A stretch of 64,000 nt of DNA from the NCBI RefSeq assembly GCF_016900315.1, contig NZ_JACSNQ010000001.1, positions 124,001 to 188,000 of the forward strand. The letters run 5' to 3'. Under the pieces are notes generated by a model. The model saw only the letters and a list, made by a program, of their open reading frames with translations. It had not been told where the DNA came from and made no database searches. How positions within the stretch are numbered: the stretch's first letter is position 1; every line of letters begins with the position of its first letter. This document shows positions 16,280 through 23,875 of this stretch, one piece after another. The DNA comes from Olsenella profusa. GTDB lineage: Bacteria > Actinomycetota > Coriobacteriia > Coriobacteriales > Atopobiaceae. The translations under genes were made by a program, and so were the position numbers.

Positions 16280-17314
16280 ATGAAAAAGACCATCACCTTC
16301 GGCATCCCGTGCTACAACTCCGCGGACTACATGGACCACTGCATCGAGTCCATCCTCGAGGGCACAGGCTACGCGGAGGACGTGGAGATCGTCATCGTTG
16401 ACGACGGCTCCGCCAAGGACGACACGCCCGCCAAGGCCGATGCGTGGGCCGCGCGCCACCCCTCCCTCATCAAGGCCGTCCACCAGGAGAACGGCGGGCA
16501 CGGCGCCGCGGTCATGAAGGCGCTTGCCAACGCGAGCGGCGTCTACTTCAAGAACGTGGACTCCGACGACTGGGTGGACGCCGACGCCGTGATGGCGCTG
16601 CTCGAGCAGCTGCGCCGCTTCGTGGAGATCGGCGACCCGGTGGACCTGGTAATCACCAACTACGTCTACGAGCACGTCGAGGACGACACGCGTAACGTCG
16701 TGGACTACCGTCACGTGCTGCCGGTGGGCCGCGTCTTCACCTGGAACGACATGGGCCACTTCATGATGTGGCAGTACCTGCTCATGCACGCGCTCACCTA
16801 TCGCGTGGAGGTGCTGCGCGAGGCGGGCCTCAAGATGCCGCCGCACACCTTCTACGTGGATAACATCTACGCCTACGTGCCGTTCCCCAAGTGCCGCAGC
16901 CTCTACTACCTTGACGTCGACGTCTACCGCTACTTCATCGGCCGCGAGGACCAGTCCGTCAACGACAAGGTGCTCACGAGCCGCGTCGACCACTACTGGC
17001 GCGTGGCGCGCGTGATGATGCACGCCTACCACGTCTACCAGGACGTGGACTCCGTGAAGCTGCGCAGCTACATGATGAACTACTTCACGATCATCATGGC
17101 CATATGCTCGGTCTTCTCCAAGAAGAGCGACCGGCCGGACGCCATGGACGAGCTCCAGGCGCTTTGGGACGAGCTCAAGGCCTACGACACGCGGATGTAC
17201 CGTCGCGCGCGCCACGGCGTGGTGGGGCTTGCGACCAACCTGCCGGGCACCGTGGGCCGCGCGCTCACGCTGGCGGGCTACCGTGTGGCGCAGAAGCTGG
17301 TGAAGTTCAACTAG
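16280..17314 (+). CDS. Glycosyltransferase family 2
   Basis: A 344-residue GT-A fold glycosyltransferase. The N-terminal domain opens ITFGIPCYNSADYMDHCIES and has VIVDDGSAKDDT near residue 38 and KNVDSDDWVD at 91-100, where Asp94-Ser95-Asp96 form the DxD metal and nucleotide-sugar site. The C-terminal third lacks strong membrane segments, so it is probably cytosolic or peripheral. ATG at 16280 follows AAGGA; an upstream ATG at 16226 gives unlike sequence. Next to glf it may transfer galactofuranose or another surface sugar, but the donor and acceptor are inferred from context only. Confidence 0.85.
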   Translation: MKKTITFGIPCYNSADYMDHCIESILEGTGYAEDVEIVIVDDGSAKDDTPAKADAWAARHPSLIKAVHQENGGHGAAVMKALANASGVYFKNVDSDDWVDADAVMALLEQLRRFVEIGDPVDLVITNYVYEHVEDDTRNVVDYRHVLPVGRVFTWNDMGHFMMWQYLLMHALTYRVEVLREAGLKMPPHTFYVDNIYAYVPFPKCRSLYYLDVDVYRYFIGREDQSVNDKVLTSRVDHYWRVARVMMHAYHVYQDVDSVKLRSYMMNYFTIIMAICSVFSKKSDRPDAMDELQALWDELKAYDTRMYRRARHGVVGLATNLPGTVGRALTLAGYRVAQKLVKFN

Positions 17315-17337
17315 GCTCGCCGTACGCACGTGCAGGG

Positions 17338-17410
17338 GGAGCGCCCCGACCTCACCGTCCGCTCACTGGGTCTTGCCCAGAAGTCGCTGACGGGGAGGTC
17401 GGGGCGCTCC
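17338..17410. terminator. Large nested hairpin between convergent genes
   Basis: GGAGCGCCCCGACCTC (17338-17353) pairs perfectly with GAGGTCGGGGCGCTCC (17395-17410). The 41-base interior holds a second hairpin, CTGGG/CCCAG (17366-17380). It separates the plus-strand glycosyltransferase from the minus-strand P1 peptidase. There is no U-tract on either side, so a bidirectional terminator is likely but a structured RNA is possible. Confidence 0.6.
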
Positions 17411-17436
17411 TGTCACGCGCGGGGTCTCGCGGCGAA

Positions 17437-18447
17437 CTATGCGTCTCGAAGGTCGCGGGCGGCAGGGTAGCCGTAGGCCCCGTGCGCGGAGCGGGCACCG
17501 TCCACGATCGCGCGCCCGAGCGCACGCACGGCGAGTGCACCCACCACGTCCACCGGCGCCTCAACCGCGCCCGTGGCCATCACGAAGACGGTGTCGCCGT
17601 CGTTGGTGGTATGGGTGGGGGAGATGGCGTGGGCGTAGGCGTCGGCGGCCATCTGGGCAACCTTGGTGGCCTGTGCCTTGGTAAGCCGCGCGTTGGTGAC
17701 CACACAGGAGATGGTGGTGTTGGTGCGCTCGAGCGGCATCTGCGCCTCGTTGCCCAGCAGCGTCTCGACGCTGCTGGCAAGAGCCGTGCCGTCCGCCGTG
17801 CGCAGGCCCGCCACGCGCTCGCCGGTGTCCGGGTCCACCACGTCGCCGCAGGCGTTCACGGCCGAGACCGCCCCGCAGACGAGCTCTCCGGCGCGCTCCA
17901 CGTCCTCGCCGAGGCCCGATTTCATCGCACGCTCCGGGCCCGCGAGCTTGCCTATGGTGCAGCCGCAGCCCGCGCCCACGCAGCCGCGCTCGAGCGGCTC
18001 GCCGGCGTGCTCGAAGGCCGCCGCGCAGGCCGCACGGCCCTCCTCGACGCCGGGGCGCACGTGCGCGTCGCCGCAGGCAAGGTCGAACAGACACGCCCCC
18101 GAGACGATTGGCACCCGAGCCACGCCCACGTCGAGGCCGTACCCGCGGCGCTCGAGCTCCTCGGCCACGCCGCAGGAGGCGGCGAGTCCGTAGGCGCTCC
18201 CTCCGGAGAGCGCGACCGCGTGGAGCTCCTCGACGGTCTCCTCCGGGCGCAGCAGGTCGGTCTCGCGCGTGGCAGGGGCGCCGCCGCGCACGTCAACGCC
18301 CCCGACGCAGCCGTCGGGGCAGACGATGACGGTGCAGCCGGTGCCGGCGGCCTCGAGCGTGGCGTGGCCGGCCAGGACGCCGGGGATCTGGGTGATGCTT
18401 GCGATCGCGTGCGCCGCGGGGGCGTCGGCCGAGGTCGGGCTAGGCAA
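17437..18447 (-). CDS. P1 family peptidase (DmpA-like, S58)
   Basis: A 336-residue member of the P1/DmpA N-terminal nucleophile family (L-aminopeptidase/D-esterase type), which is made as one chain and usually cleaves itself into two. Family stretches are IPGVLAGHATLEAAGTGCTV, GCVGGVDVRGGAPATRETDLL, ALSGGSAYGLAA, and ERTNTTISCVVTNARLTKAQA, where the autoprocessing region is expected. I place the start at TTG 18447: AGGGAGGA lies 4 bases upstream and it overlaps the maf stop by 8 bases, implying coupling. Substrate unknown. Confidence 0.85.
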   Translation of the reverse strand: MPSPTSADAPAAHAIASITQIPGVLAGHATLEAAGTGCTVIVCPDGCVGGVDVRGGAPATRETDLLRPEETVEELHAVALSGGSAYGLAASCGVAEELERRGYGLDVGVARVPIVSGACLFDLACGDAHVRPGVEEGRAACAAAFEHAGEPLERGCVGAGCGCTIGKLAGPERAMKSGLGEDVERAGELVCGAVSAVNACGDVVDPDTGERVAGLRTADGTALASSVETLLGNEAQMPLERTNTTISCVVTNARLTKAQATKVAQMAADAYAHAISPTHTTNDGDTVFVMATGAVEAPVDVVGALAVRALGRAIVDGARSAHGAYGYPAARDLRDA

Positions 18448-19102
18448 GGGGTCCTCCCTTCTCGATGGCGCGCGCGACGAGGTCCTTCTCGCCGATGAGC
18501 GAGCCGAGCTCGCGGACGAGGCGTGACACGGGCAGGCCGACGACGTTTTGGTAGTCGCCGCGTATGGAGCGCACGAGCAGCCGACCGGCGCCCTGGATGC
18601 CGTAGGCGCCCGCCTTGTCACGGGGCTCGCCGCTGGCCACGTAGGCCGCGACCTCGGTCTCGGTGAGCTCCCAGAAGGTGACGTCGGTAGTCTCGACGAA
18701 GTATGTCTCGCGCGCCCCTCCCGCCACGGCTTGGTCAGGGGCGAGGAGACAGGCACCCGTGGAGACATGGTGCGTGCGGCCGGAGAGCTCGCGCAGCATC
18801 CGGGCCGCGTCGGCGTCGTCGGCGGGCTTGCCGAGCACCTCGCCGTCGTCGTCCCAGACGATGGTGTCCGCGGCCACGAGGGCCCGTGCGCCGTCCGTGC
18901 CGTCGAGCAGCCGTGACAGGACCGCGCGGGCCTTCTGGCGCGCGAGCCTCCCGACGAGCTCCACCGGGCTCTCCGCTTCGCGGCGCGTCTCGTCGATGTC
19001 CGCCGGCGCCACCGTGAGCGCAAAGCCGGCCTGCTCGAGCAGCTCGCGACGCCGCGGCGACTGCGACGCCAGAATCAGGTGCACGTTCTCTGTGGGTCCC
19101 AC
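18440..19102 (-). CDS. maf: Maf-like nucleotide pyrophosphatase
   Basis: A 220-residue Maf/HAM1-like protein, a house-cleaning pyrophosphatase for modified or non-canonical nucleotides that is also linked to septum control. Signatures: LILASQSPRRRELLEQAG at the start with the SxSPRR phosphate-binding motif, PADIDET, LVAADTIVWDDDGEVLGKP, and the late DKAGAYGIQGAG and VGLPVSRL. The C-terminal extension SLIGEKDLVARAIEKGGPLA is not part of the conserved domain, and its GEKD is encoded by the dispersed word (18481-18493). Coupled to the P1 peptidase downstream. Confidence 0.9.
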   Translation of the reverse strand: MGPTENVHLILASQSPRRRELLEQAGFALTVAPADIDETRREAESPVELVGRLARQKARAVLSRLLDGTDGARALVAADTIVWDDDGEVLGKPADDADAARMLRELSGRTHHVSTGACLLAPDQAVAGGARETYFVETTDVTFWELTETEVAAYVASGEPRDKAGAYGIQGAGRLLVRSIRGDYQNVVGLPVSRLVRELGSLIGEKDLVARAIEKGGPLA

Positions 19103-19143
19103 GTCTCACTCCTCACTGTGCGTCGCGGGGTGCGCGCCGCATA

Positions 19144-19173
19144 CAAAAAGGCGGGAGCCGATCGGCCCCCGCC
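19144..19173 (-). terminator. Terminator of the ferredoxin gene
   Basis: On the minus strand GGCGGGGGCC-GATC-GGCTCCCGCC (19150-19173, one mismatch) is followed by TTTTT (19149-19145). Confidence 0.75.
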
Positions 19174-19196
19174 AGGCGTTCGATGACGACTGCCAG

Positions 19197-19382
19197 CTAC
19201 TCGACCGTGATGGCGGAGACGGGGCAGTTGTCGGCGGCCTCCTGAGCGCTGTCCTCGGCGTCCTCGGGCACGTCCTCCTCGATGGCGACGGCCACGCCGT
19301 CGTCGGAGATGGAGAAGACGTCCGGGCAGGTGCCCTCGCAGAGCCCGCAGCCGATGCAATCCTCGTTAACAGTAGCCTTCAT
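19197..19382 (-). CDS. Ferredoxin, single [4Fe-4S] cluster
   Basis: A 61-residue ferredoxin, an electron carrier of the Thermotoga type. MKATVNEDCIGCGLCEGTCP gives Cys9, Cys12 and Cys15, and the distant NCP supplies Cys53 as fourth ligand. Cys19 is also present; in relatives it can form a disulfide with a mid-chain cysteine, which is absent here. The middle is very acidic. ATG at 19382 follows GAGAGGAACC; an ATG further upstream gives unlike sequence. It stands alone between maf and the repeat island, with its own terminator. Confidence 0.93.
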   Translation of the reverse strand: MKATVNEDCIGCGLCEGTCPDVFSISDDGVAVAIEEDVPEDAEDSAQEAADNCPVSAITVE

Positions 19383-19565
19383 GTTTGGTTCCTCTCTCTT
19401 GCCTGAGCCCCCTGCCCAGGTTTCCTCACTTTTGTACCCGTTTTGCCCCATGCGCGCAACCGTCACCCGCGTATAGCCCAAAAAGACGCCCCAGCGGCTC
19501 TGAGCTGCGGATTATTCCTAGCGTTGCGCGGGGAATTATGCGAGGGGCGCTTCCCGTGCGCTGCT

Positions 19566-19739
19566 GACTCGCCCGTGGTCACGTCAAGTGGCTGAAGCGT
19601 GACTTCGAGCGAGCCGTGCATCAACGCCTCGTTCAAAGTCACGCAATCGGCGAGAAGAACGTGACGAAGAGCGAGTCGACCCGTTGAAACTCGCCCGAAG
19701 TCACGCTCTGAGAGGGCAAAGCGTGACTTCGGGCGAGTC
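19566..19739. repeat. Six alternating inverted repeats (GCGTGACTTCGGGCGAGTC family)
   Basis: Near-copies of the 19-base unit GCGTGACTTCGGGCGAGTC occur at 19566-19585 (reverse), 19597-19615 (forward), 19626-19644 (reverse), 19659-19677 (forward), 19688-19706 (reverse) and 19721-19739 (forward, exact). Neighbouring forward-reverse pairs can fold into hairpins. The dispersed word GGCGAGAAGAAC (19649-19660) lies between the second and third pairs. The whole 406-base gap 19383-19788 contains no gene I can support. Confidence 0.7.
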
Positions 19740-19788
19740 GCGTAGCGCGAGCTCGGCATCAGACACAAGCGGTCGCCAGCGCGCCCGA

Positions 19789-21120
19789 CTACGCGCGCTC
19801 GAGCAGCGTGACCGTCTCGACGTGGAAGGTCTGCGGGAACAGGTCGACCGGCGTCACGCGGGCGGGCGCGAAGGTGCCGGCCTCAGCAAAGCGGGCGAGG
19901 TCGCGCGCCAGCGTGGCCGGGTCGCAACTCACGTAGGCGATCGCGCGCGCCGGCTGCTCGGAGAGGCGGCTCACCACGTCGGCGGCAAGGCCCGCGCGCG
20001 GCGGGTCGACCACGATGACGTCGGCGTCCACGTCGGGGAACTCGCGCCCGGCGTCCCCGCCGATGGGGTCGACGTTGTCGAGCCCGGCGGAGTCGATGTT
20101 GCGGCGCAGGTCGCGCACGGCCGGTCCGTAGGACTCCACCGCGGAGACGAAGCCCGCACGACGCGCGAGCGGCAGCGTGAAGGTGCCTGCGCCGCAGTAG
20201 AGGTCCATGGCCTCCTCGTCCGCGGCGGGGCGGAGCGCCTCGAGCACGAGGTCGACGAGCTTCTCGGCGCCGCGCGTGTTCACCTGGAAGAAGGACGGGG
20301 CCGACACGCGCATGCGCTCGTCGCCTACCTGCTCGCCCCAGGAGCCCGCGCCGGAGAGACACTCGACCCCGGCGATCTTGCGGGCCTTGGCCGGGCCCTT
20401 CTGCATGACGCGCACCACCGAGGTGGGGGAGAGCGCGTCGGCGAGTACCTTGGCCGCCTGGGCGCGCGGGAAGCCGCCGGGACGGTCCCAGAGCGCCACC
20501 TCCACCTCGCGCGTGCGCTGGGAGACGCGGATGCCCACGCGCTCGAGGTCGAGGTGGTGGCTGCCCGCGAGGTAGCCGAGCGCGCCGGAGACGGCCTTCA
20601 CGGCCTTGGCGTGGCGGCGGTCCAGCAGGGCGCAGGACGTGACCTTCACCACGTCCTTCTCGCCCCGGCCGTGCATGCCCAGGGAGACGCGTCCGCCCTC
20701 GTGCGAGACGGCGAGCTCGACCTTGTTGCGGTAGCCCCATGGCTCGGACGGCGAGACGAGCGGCGCCACGAGGGCCTCGGCGCGCTCCGTGCCCATGCGG
20801 CCCACGCGCGCGAGGGCGTCGACCACGCCGGCGCGCTTGGCCTGCGTCTGCGCCTCGTAGGAGAGCGCGGCCCAGGGGCAGCCGCCGCAGACGCTCGCGT
20901 AGGGGCAGGCGGGCGTCACGCGCGCGTCCGAGCCTGAGAGCACCTCGAGGGTCGTCGCGTGCGCCCAGCGGTCCTCCTCGCGGTCGACGCGGACGCGGAC
21001 GGTGTCGCCCGCCACGGCGCCGCTCACAAAGATCGCCTTGCCCTCGGCGTCGTGCGCGACGGCGTCGGGGCCGTAGGACATGCGCTCGACGGTCAGCTCG
21101 AGCTCCCGTTGCTGGCTCAC
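19789..21120 (-). CDS. 23S rRNA/tRNA uracil-5-methyltransferase, RumA/TrmA family
   Basis: A 443-residue SAM-dependent RNA methyltransferase forming 5-methyluridine. An N-terminal TRAM-like RNA-binding domain covers about residues 5-65. ACPYASVCGGCPW at 71-83 (Cys72, Cys78, Cys81) with a later Cys near 162 forms the [4Fe-4S] site of the RumA branch. The SAM domain has MDLYCGAGTFTLPLA and VVDPPRAGL, and YVSCDPATLARD holds the catalytic cysteine. Which uridine is modified cannot be told. Start is GTG at 21120, overlapping the ppk stop by three bases (GTGA), so it is coupled to ppk. Confidence 0.92.
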   Translation of the reverse strand: MSQQRELELTVERMSYGPDAVAHDAEGKAIFVSGAVAGDTVRVRVDREEDRWAHATTLEVLSGSDARVTPACPYASVCGGCPWAALSYEAQTQAKRAGVVDALARVGRMGTERAEALVAPLVSPSEPWGYRNKVELAVSHEGGRVSLGMHGRGEKDVVKVTSCALLDRRHAKAVKAVSGALGYLAGSHHLDLERVGIRVSQRTREVEVALWDRPGGFPRAQAAKVLADALSPTSVVRVMQKGPAKARKIAGVECLSGAGSWGEQVGDERMRVSAPSFFQVNTRGAEKLVDLVLEALRPAADEEAMDLYCGAGTFTLPLARRAGFVSAVESYGPAVRDLRRNIDSAGLDNVDPIGGDAGREFPDVDADVIVVDPPRAGLAADVVSRLSEQPARAIAYVSCDPATLARDLARFAEAGTFAPARVTPVDLFPQTFHVETVTLLERA

Positions 21121-23723
21121 TCGTCACCCCCGCCAAAGAGGGTGCCGAAGGCCTGGCCAAAGAGGGAGAGCGCGCGCGAGACGCGACCGCGCTTGCGCGG
21201 CGCGGCAGCCGGCCGCGTGGGAGCGGGGGCCGGAGCTGCCGGGGCGGTGCGCTCCGGCGAGAAGGACGCGGGTGCCGCGGGCTCGCTCGGAGCCGTCGCG
21301 GCAGGCGTGGGCGTTGCGGGCGCGACCTCGGGCGCCGGCTGCGGCGCCGCGGGCTCGACGGCCTGCTCGACCGGCGTAGCCGGCTCGGCGGCGGCCTCGG
21401 CGACCTCCTCCGCGGGCTCCTCCCTCACCGAGGCGAGCGCGGGGACCGCGTCCTCGGCGGGCTTGATCTTCTCGGCGCGGCCGGCGCGGGAGCGCTCCTC
21501 CGCGGCGGCGCGGGCCCTCTGGTAGGCCTCCAGCAGCAGCTCCTCCTGGCAGTTCATGCGCGGGGCACCGGGGTCGGCGTCCACGTGCGCCCAGGTACCC
21601 TGGGCGGTGAGCTGGCGGGCCTTGACGTTGTCGGAGAGCTGGAGCCGCACGAAGTGTCGGACGATCTCCGAGCACGCCGGGTCGCGCACCGGGAAGGCGA
21701 TCTCCACGCGGCGCTCGGTGTTTCTCGTCATCATGTCGGCGCTGGAGAGGTAGATCGTGTCCATGTCCTCGCCGAAGGCGTAGATGCGGGCGTGCTCGAG
21801 GAAGCGGCCCGCGATCTGGCGCACCACGAGGCCGTCGGTCTTGCCGGGGACGCCCGCCTTGATGCAGCAGATGCCGCGGACGATCATCACGACCTTGACG
21901 CCCGCCTCGCAGGCCTCGGAGATCTTGTCGATGACGTCGCGGTCCGTGAGGGAGTTCATCTTGAGGACGACCTTGGCCGGCTCTCCGGCGCGGGCGTGGG
22001 AGATCTCGCGGTCGAGGCCGCGCATGACGAGCGGCTTCAGGCTCACCGGCGCCACGCCGAGGTGGCGGTAGGTGCCGCGAAGGTTGCCGAGCGAGAGGTT
22101 GCGGAAGAACGTGTTGCCGTCCGCGCCGATGCCCTCGTCGGCGGTGAGGAGCATGAAGTCGGAGTAGAGCTTGGCGGTCTTCTCGTTGAAGTTGCCGGTG
22201 CCGAGGCAGGTGATGCGGCTGATGCCGTCACGGTCGTGGTAGGTGATCTGGCAGATCTTGGAGTGGCACTTGAAGCCCTCGGAGCCGTAGATCACCGTGC
22301 AGCCGGCGTCTTCGAGACGCTCGGCCCAGGCGATGTTGTTCGCCTCGTCGAAGCGGGCGCGCAGCTCCATGAGCACGGTCACGTCCTTGCCGGCCTCGGC
22401 GGCGCTGATGAGGCTCTCGCAGAGGTGCGAGCTCTTGGCCACGCGGTAGAGCGTGATCTTGATGGAGATGCAGGCGTCGTCGCCGGAGGCCTCGCGCACG
22501 AGGCGCAGCAGCGGCGTCATGGACTCGTAGGGGTAGGTGAGCAGGACGTCGTGGTCCTCCACCTGGCCGCGCATGGGCTGGGAGAGGTCGACCATCGAGG
22601 AGATCTGCGGCTCGAAGGAGCGGAACACGCAGGCGGCGTGCTCGTGGTCGGGGATGTGGGACTCGAGCCCGTAGACGTAGCCGAGGTCGATGGGGCGGGT
22701 GAGGCGGAAGATGCGTCGCGGCTCCAGTGCGAGCTCGTCGGCGATGAAGCCCTCGAGCGCCTTGCCGAGCTTGCCGCGGATCTCAAGGCGCACCGGCTGG
22801 AGGCGCTGGCGGAGCTTGAGAACCTTCTTCATGTGCTGGCGGTAGTCCTCCTCCTCCTCGACGCCCTCGCCGTCCGGGTCGATGTCGGCGTTGCGGGTCA
22901 CGCGGATCACAGCCGAGCGCTTGGGGACGTAGTCGCCGAAGCACTGGTCGAGGCAGGTCTGGAGCACGTCCTCGAGCAGCGTGTAGCGCCACGCCTTGCC
23001 CGTGGAGGGCAGCGCCACCACGCGCTGCTCGGTGGCCGGGACCTCGATGATGCCCAGAAGGCCGGTCTCGTCCGTGCCGTCGAGCGAGCAGGCCACGAAG
23101 AGGCGGCCGTTCCTCAGGTTGGGGAAGGGGTGGCGCGGGTCGACGATGAGCGGCGAGATGATCGGCGCGAGCCGGCGGTCGAAGTGGCGCTGCACGGCCG
23201 CGCGGTCGGCCTCGGTGTAGTCGGCGGGGGAGACGCGCACGAGCCCGCGCTCGGCGAGAAGCGCCTCGACCTCGGCGAGCCCGCGCTCGTGGCGCTCGAT
23301 GAGCGGCGGCAGCGCCTCGAAGATGGCGTCGAGCTGCTCGGCAGGCGTCATGTTGGACTTGTTGTCCTTGGGCTGGTTCTTGAGGGAGGCGAGGTCGGAG
23401 AGGCCGCCCACGCGGATCATGAACCACTCGTCGAGGTTGGACTCCACGATCTCGCAGAACTTGAGGCGCTCGAAGATCGGCACGGCGGGGTCGTAGGCCT
23501 CGTCGAGGATGCGGTCGTCAAAGCGCAGCCAGCTGATCTCGCGGTTCTGGGTGTAGGAGAAGTCGCGCGCGGGCTTGTCCTTGCCGGACTTGGGGGACTT
23601 GTCCTTCTCGCCCTTCTCCGACTTGTCGCCCTTCTCGCCCTTGGCCGGCTTGACGCGGTCCTTCTCCTTGGGGCGCGTCTCGACGACGTCGGCGCGCGTG
23701 TCCTTGTCCAGTTCCTTGCTCAT
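21117..23723 (-). CDS. ppk: Polyphosphate kinase 1 with long charged and Ala/Pro-rich tails
   Basis: An 868-residue PPK1, which builds polyphosphate from ATP at the membrane. The catalytic core runs from about residue 60 (NREISWLRFDDRILDEA) to about 715, with GFKCHSKICQI holding the phosphorylated His487, GTGNFNEKTA, and GRFLEHARIYAF with the second histidine. It is 150-170 residues longer than usual: the first 55 residues are a Lys/Glu repeat (KGEKGDKSEKGEKDK) and the last 150 are Ala/Pro/Glu-rich, ending in a basic patch and LFGQAFGTLFGGGDE. ATG at 23723 follows GGAG. Coupled to the RNA methyltransferase. Confidence 0.95.
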   Translation of the reverse strand: MSKELDKDTRADVVETRPKEKDRVKPAKGEKGDKSEKGEKDKSPKSGKDKPARDFSYTQNREISWLRFDDRILDEAYDPAVPIFERLKFCEIVESNLDEWFMIRVGGLSDLASLKNQPKDNKSNMTPAEQLDAIFEALPPLIERHERGLAEVEALLAERGLVRVSPADYTEADRAAVQRHFDRRLAPIISPLIVDPRHPFPNLRNGRLFVACSLDGTDETGLLGIIEVPATEQRVVALPSTGKAWRYTLLEDVLQTCLDQCFGDYVPKRSAVIRVTRNADIDPDGEGVEEEEDYRQHMKKVLKLRQRLQPVRLEIRGKLGKALEGFIADELALEPRRIFRLTRPIDLGYVYGLESHIPDHEHAACVFRSFEPQISSMVDLSQPMRGQVEDHDVLLTYPYESMTPLLRLVREASGDDACISIKITLYRVAKSSHLCESLISAAEAGKDVTVLMELRARFDEANNIAWAERLEDAGCTVIYGSEGFKCHSKICQITYHDRDGISRITCLGTGNFNEKTAKLYSDFMLLTADEGIGADGNTFFRNLSLGNLRGTYRHLGVAPVSLKPLVMRGLDREISHARAGEPAKVVLKMNSLTDRDVIDKISEACEAGVKVVMIVRGICCIKAGVPGKTDGLVVRQIAGRFLEHARIYAFGEDMDTIYLSSADMMTRNTERRVEIAFPVRDPACSEIVRHFVRLQLSDNVKARQLTAQGTWAHVDADPGAPRMNCQEELLLEAYQRARAAAEERSRAGRAEKIKPAEDAVPALASVREEPAEEVAEAAAEPATPVEQAVEPAAPQPAPEVAPATPTPAATAPSEPAAPASFSPERTAPAAPAPAPTRPAAAPRKRGRVSRALSLFGQAFGTLFGGGDE

Positions 23724-23875
23724 GGGAGCTCCGCCCCTTCTCTGTGTGCGGCGCCACGCGGGCGCCGGAATATGGCATCTTCTGATGATAGCAGCCGGGT
23801 GCCCGCCCGGGCGGGCCGGGTGAGTTATGGTTGTGAAAGGCATTTCAGGAAGGCGAGGTCTCAAGGGGAGGGCCC

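Noticed and set aside
14870-17329. An 819-codon minus-strand frame opposite glf and the glycosyltransferase
   Set aside because: Covers two real genes and their gap with no domain content.
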